This document shows positions 62,567 to 64,000 of a DNA stretch of 64,000 nucleotides, piece after piece. Each line of letters starts with the position of its first letter. The first letter of the stretch is position 1. The stretch comes from Ignavibacteria bacterium (GTDB lineage Bacteria; Bacteroidota; Ignavibacteria; Tepidaquicellales; Tepidaquicellaceae). The DNA is taken from positions 1 to 64,000 of the forward strand of contig JAFGII010000035.1 in assembly GCA_016929695.1 (NCBI GenBank). Direction: 5' to 3'. The notes under the pieces are model-generated. The model saw nothing but the letters and a program-made list of their open reading frames with translations, was not told the origin of the DNA and made no database searches. A program made the translations under genes and the position numbers.

Positions 62567-62767
62567 TTAAACTTTTGATACATTCGCTGCCTGTGGACCC
62601 TTGGGACCATCTTCAATTTCAAATTCAACTGTGTCGCCTTCGTTCAAGGTTTTATAACCTTTTGCATTTATCGCTTTGTAATAAACGAATACATCAGGTT
62701 CATTTTCTCTTGAAATGAAACCGAAACCTTTAGTAGCGTTGAACCATTTGACTGTTCCTTTTTCCAT
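62567..62767 (-). CDS. Cold-shock domain protein
   Basis: A 66-residue CspA-family protein, a single-stranded nucleic-acid-binding OB fold. RNP1 reads KGFGFI and RNP2 VFVYY, where Tyr replaces the usual His. The rest, from [20 protein letters not shown] to [10 protein letters not shown], matches the family. It stands alone with a perfect terminator and a leader of about 165 bases. The long leader suggests temperature- or structure-dependent control, as in csp mRNAs of other bacteria (inference). Confidence 0.95.
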   Translation of the reverse strand: MEKGTVKWFNATKGFGFISRENEPDVFVYYKAINAKGYKTLNEGDTVEFEIEDGPKGPQAANVSKV

Positions 62768-62934
62768 TAAGAAAATTTTTAATTAATAAAACAAATTTCA
62801 AAAAAGTTTTCTGTAATTTTGGCAATGTTGCTGCCTTTGAACTTGTCAAGGAGGCTCCTTCGGCTGAAGATTTTCAGGTGGAAAGTCTTACAGAAAAGGT
62901 AAATCTCAAAACAACTCAAAAAACAGATCACTTA
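62768..62934 (-). promoter_or_regulatory. Long structured 5' leader of the cold-shock gene
   Basis: Between the predicted start of transcription and the ATG lie about 165 bases containing hairpins AAGGA-GCC-TCCTT (about 62848-62863) and GGCA...TGCC (about 62820-62835). Long leaders are known regulatory parts of csp mRNAs. Confidence 0.5.
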
Positions 62935-62940
62935 CAGCCA

Positions 62941-62971
62941 CAAATATATGATAATAAGAAACTAAGTGCAA
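62941..62971 (-). promoter_or_regulatory. Promoter of the cold-shock gene
   Basis: On the minus strand TTG (62971-62969) is followed after 20 bases by TATATTTG (62948-62941), a perfect match to the TAnnTTTG box of Bacteroidota-type promoters. Confidence 0.7.
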
Positions 62972-63430
62972 TTCATTTTTTAAAATTTTTAATTTTTTGA
63001 AGTTAAGTAACTTCAGTATAAATTTTCTTTATGTTTTTTACGTTATTGCGGTTTTTAACTCAACCCATAATTTATTATTCATAACCCGTAAAAGCCGTAA
63101 CCAAAACAGTATATAAGGTAGGACTGTCTTCCGGATTGTCAAATCGTGATGCCTGAATAAAATTATTATACATTAATAATACGTTTTAATCCGTTAAATC
63201 AGTGTGTTCCGTGTTTCGAATGCATACTGATGGTTTTTAATTCTTTGCCGTTTTATGCACAATTTGAAAACTAATGGAAAAAAAATAATTTGCATAGTTG
63301 CGGTTTTTAATTCAATTTATAGTTTACAGTTCATAATTCTGCTGCGTCATTACGAATATTTATCCAATTTATGATTCAAAATTCTTTAGTGGTTTTCCGG
63401 AATTTTTAATTTCATATTGACTTAAATATT
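62972..63430. other. About 460-base gap of near-repeats before DUF134
   Basis: No gene is seen. It holds GGACTGTCTTCCGGATTGTC (63122-63141), a GACAG-type palindrome, and a TTAAATCAGTGTGTTCCGTG phrase (about 63192-63211) like those at 40500 and 62290. Confidence 0.6.
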
Positions 63431-63441
63431 TATAATGATTA

Positions 63442-63461
63442 TTTTGTGCATATGCACAAAA
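63442..63461. promoter_or_regulatory. 20-base perfect palindrome before DUF134
   Basis: TTTTGTGCATATGCACAAAA reads the same on both strands and lies 9 bases before the ATG of the DUF134 gene, next to TATAATG (63431). It is placed where a regulator bound to it could block transcription, so it is a candidate operator. Confidence 0.6.
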
Positions 63462-63470
63462 CAAAGTTTA

Positions 63471-63752
63471 ATGGGACGCTGTAAAAAACAAAGATGCTGC
63501 CGCTTCCTCGAAGGGGAGCGCCTCTATAAACCAATCACCGTCCCAATCCAACACCTTGAACAAATCGAGCTCGAACCCGACGAATTTGAAGCCGTCAGAA
63601 TCTCAGATTACGAAAATAAAAGCCAGATTGAAGGCGCCACTCTAATGGGTATTTCCCGAGGAACTTACCAGAGAATCCTCGAAAGCGGAAGAAAAAAAAT
63701 TTTTTCATTTTTATTAAATAATCAATCACTAAAAATTAAGAACAGGAGTTAA
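63471..63752 (+). CDS. DUF134-family DNA-binding protein
   Basis: A 93-residue protein of the DUF134 family (UPF0251), predicted helix-turn-helix regulators. The start MGRCKKQRCCRF carries a basic Cys-rich segment, and ISRGTYQRILESGRKKI is the recognition-helix region. I chose ATG 63471 because DUF134 proteins begin with such a basic Cys segment; the in-frame ATG at 63435 would translate the palindrome. It is followed 5 bases later by a NifX/dinitrogenase-cofactor-type gene, a pairing known for this family. It probably regulates itself through the upstream palindrome (inference). Confidence 0.85.
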   Translation: MGRCKKQRCCRFLEGERLYKPITVPIQHLEQIELEPDEFEAVRISDYENKSQIEGATLMGISRGTYQRILESGRKKIFSFLLNNQSLKIKNRS

Positions 63753-63757
63753 AACAA

Positions 63758-64000
63758 ATGAACATCGCAATTCCAACCTGCGGAAAAAATGGATTGACAG
63801 AAGAAGTATACGGACATTTTGGAAGTGCTCCGTATTTCACAATCTATAATACAGACACCAAAGAAATATCTGTAATAGATAATAATAATGACCATCACAC
63901 TCATGGTCAGTGCACACCGGTAGATTATATCTCGGAACACAATGTTAAAGCAGTTCTGACCTGCGGAATGGGAAGAAAAGCAGTCTCCTTATTAAATGAC
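63758..64000 (+). CDS. Dinitrogenase iron-molybdenum cofactor-type (NifX/NifB C-terminal-like) protein, partial
   Basis: The frame starts at ATG 63758, 9 bases after AGGAG, and is open to the window end. The visible 81 residues include AIPTCGKNGLTEEVYGHFGS, APYFTIYNTDT and VLTCGMGRKAVSLLND, the order of the dinitrogenase iron-molybdenum cofactor biosynthesis family, which are small proteins that bind metal clusters. A nitrogenase link cannot be shown here: family members exist in many organisms without one. The His and Asn stretch DNNNDHHTHGQC is a likely metal-binding loop. It is co-transcribed with DUF134. Confidence 0.85.
   Translation, partial: MNIAIPTCGKNGLTEEVYGHFGSAPYFTIYNTDTKEISVIDNNNDHHTHGQCTPVDYISEHNVKAVLTCGMGRKAVSLLND

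Noticed and set aside
63749-63940. Minus-strand frame opposite the NifX-like gene
   Set aside because: It is the antisense of a well-supported partial gene with a good ribosome binding site.

Overview
The window is an A+T-rich chromosomal segment from a Gram-negative bacterium of the Bacteroidota/Chlorobiota superphylum, most likely an Ignavibacteria-type lineage (inference). Two proteins end in type IX secretion (T9SS) type A sorting domains with the QNYPNPFNP motif. The outer-membrane and lipoprotein families (Omp28, DUF5916 barrels, HHH-barrel, M64 peptidase) are typical of that group. Two promoters fit TTG-N19/20-TAnnTTTG. No phage, IS element, CRISPR array or rRNA was seen. Coding density is high and most genes have recognisable housekeeping or envelope roles.

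Layout. 1-3 kb: edge of a minus-strand secreted protein gene, then ispF, a PAP2 phosphatase and lnt. 3-7.2 kb: a minus-strand pair, a tandem HU-like protein with a very long acidic tail and a TPR-TM-SPOR protein. 7.3-9.3 kb: MATE transporter and a DUF3592-like protein. 9.8-12.3 kb: minus-strand operon ruvB, rhodanese, MauE/DoxX, DUF1573. 12.4-20 kb: membrane protein, Nudix, C_GCxxG_C_C protein, three MscS channels, tRNA-Phe and a cation/proton antiporter. 20-27 kb: M64 peptidase, SRPBCC protein, lipoprotein glutathione peroxidase, Ca-loop subtilase, adenine deaminase. 27-36.5 kb: a long minus-strand gene run ptsI, PGI/PMI, a lone nuoH, TlpA-like thioredoxin, beta-barrel, Omp28, HHH-barrel. 36.8-40.3 kb: DUF2721, aldo/keto reductase, deacetylase-like protein, tadA. 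40.8-47.6 kb: minus operon SGNH, polyprenyl synthase, HPr, LAS-type peptidase, facing a plus operon of two SGNH proteins and an MBOAT acyltransferase. 47.7-58.8 kb: two T9SS cargo proteins, pirin, YidB-like protein, tandem DUF5916 barrels, a GlmU-like protein. 58.8-64 kb: rpmE, metK with a leader riboswitch, a membrane ferredoxin, a cold-shock protein, and a DUF134 regulator with a NifX-like protein cut by the window end.

The best regulatory discovery is upstream of metK: a compact RNA with the SAM-I-clan core (AGAG, GCAACC, GGTGCTAAA inside a GTATTA/TAATAC P1), no P4 inside the junction, a hairpin 3' of P1, then an intrinsic terminator just before the start codon. This matches a SAM-IV or SAM-I/IV-variant riboswitch controlling SAM synthetase. 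The cold-shock gene also has a roughly 165-nt leader behind a clear promoter.

The second theme is small dispersed repeats: octamer arrays, GACAG-type palindromes and CCTCATCC/GGATGAGG hairpins, plus intergenic near-repeats. Several lie inside genes, including lnt and the start of the HHH-barrel gene. A third theme is envelope building: an O-acylation cluster, a LAS peptidase with a sorting-like C-terminus, and a candidate chromosome/septum pair (HU-HU plus SPOR) whose domains usually sit in one protein.
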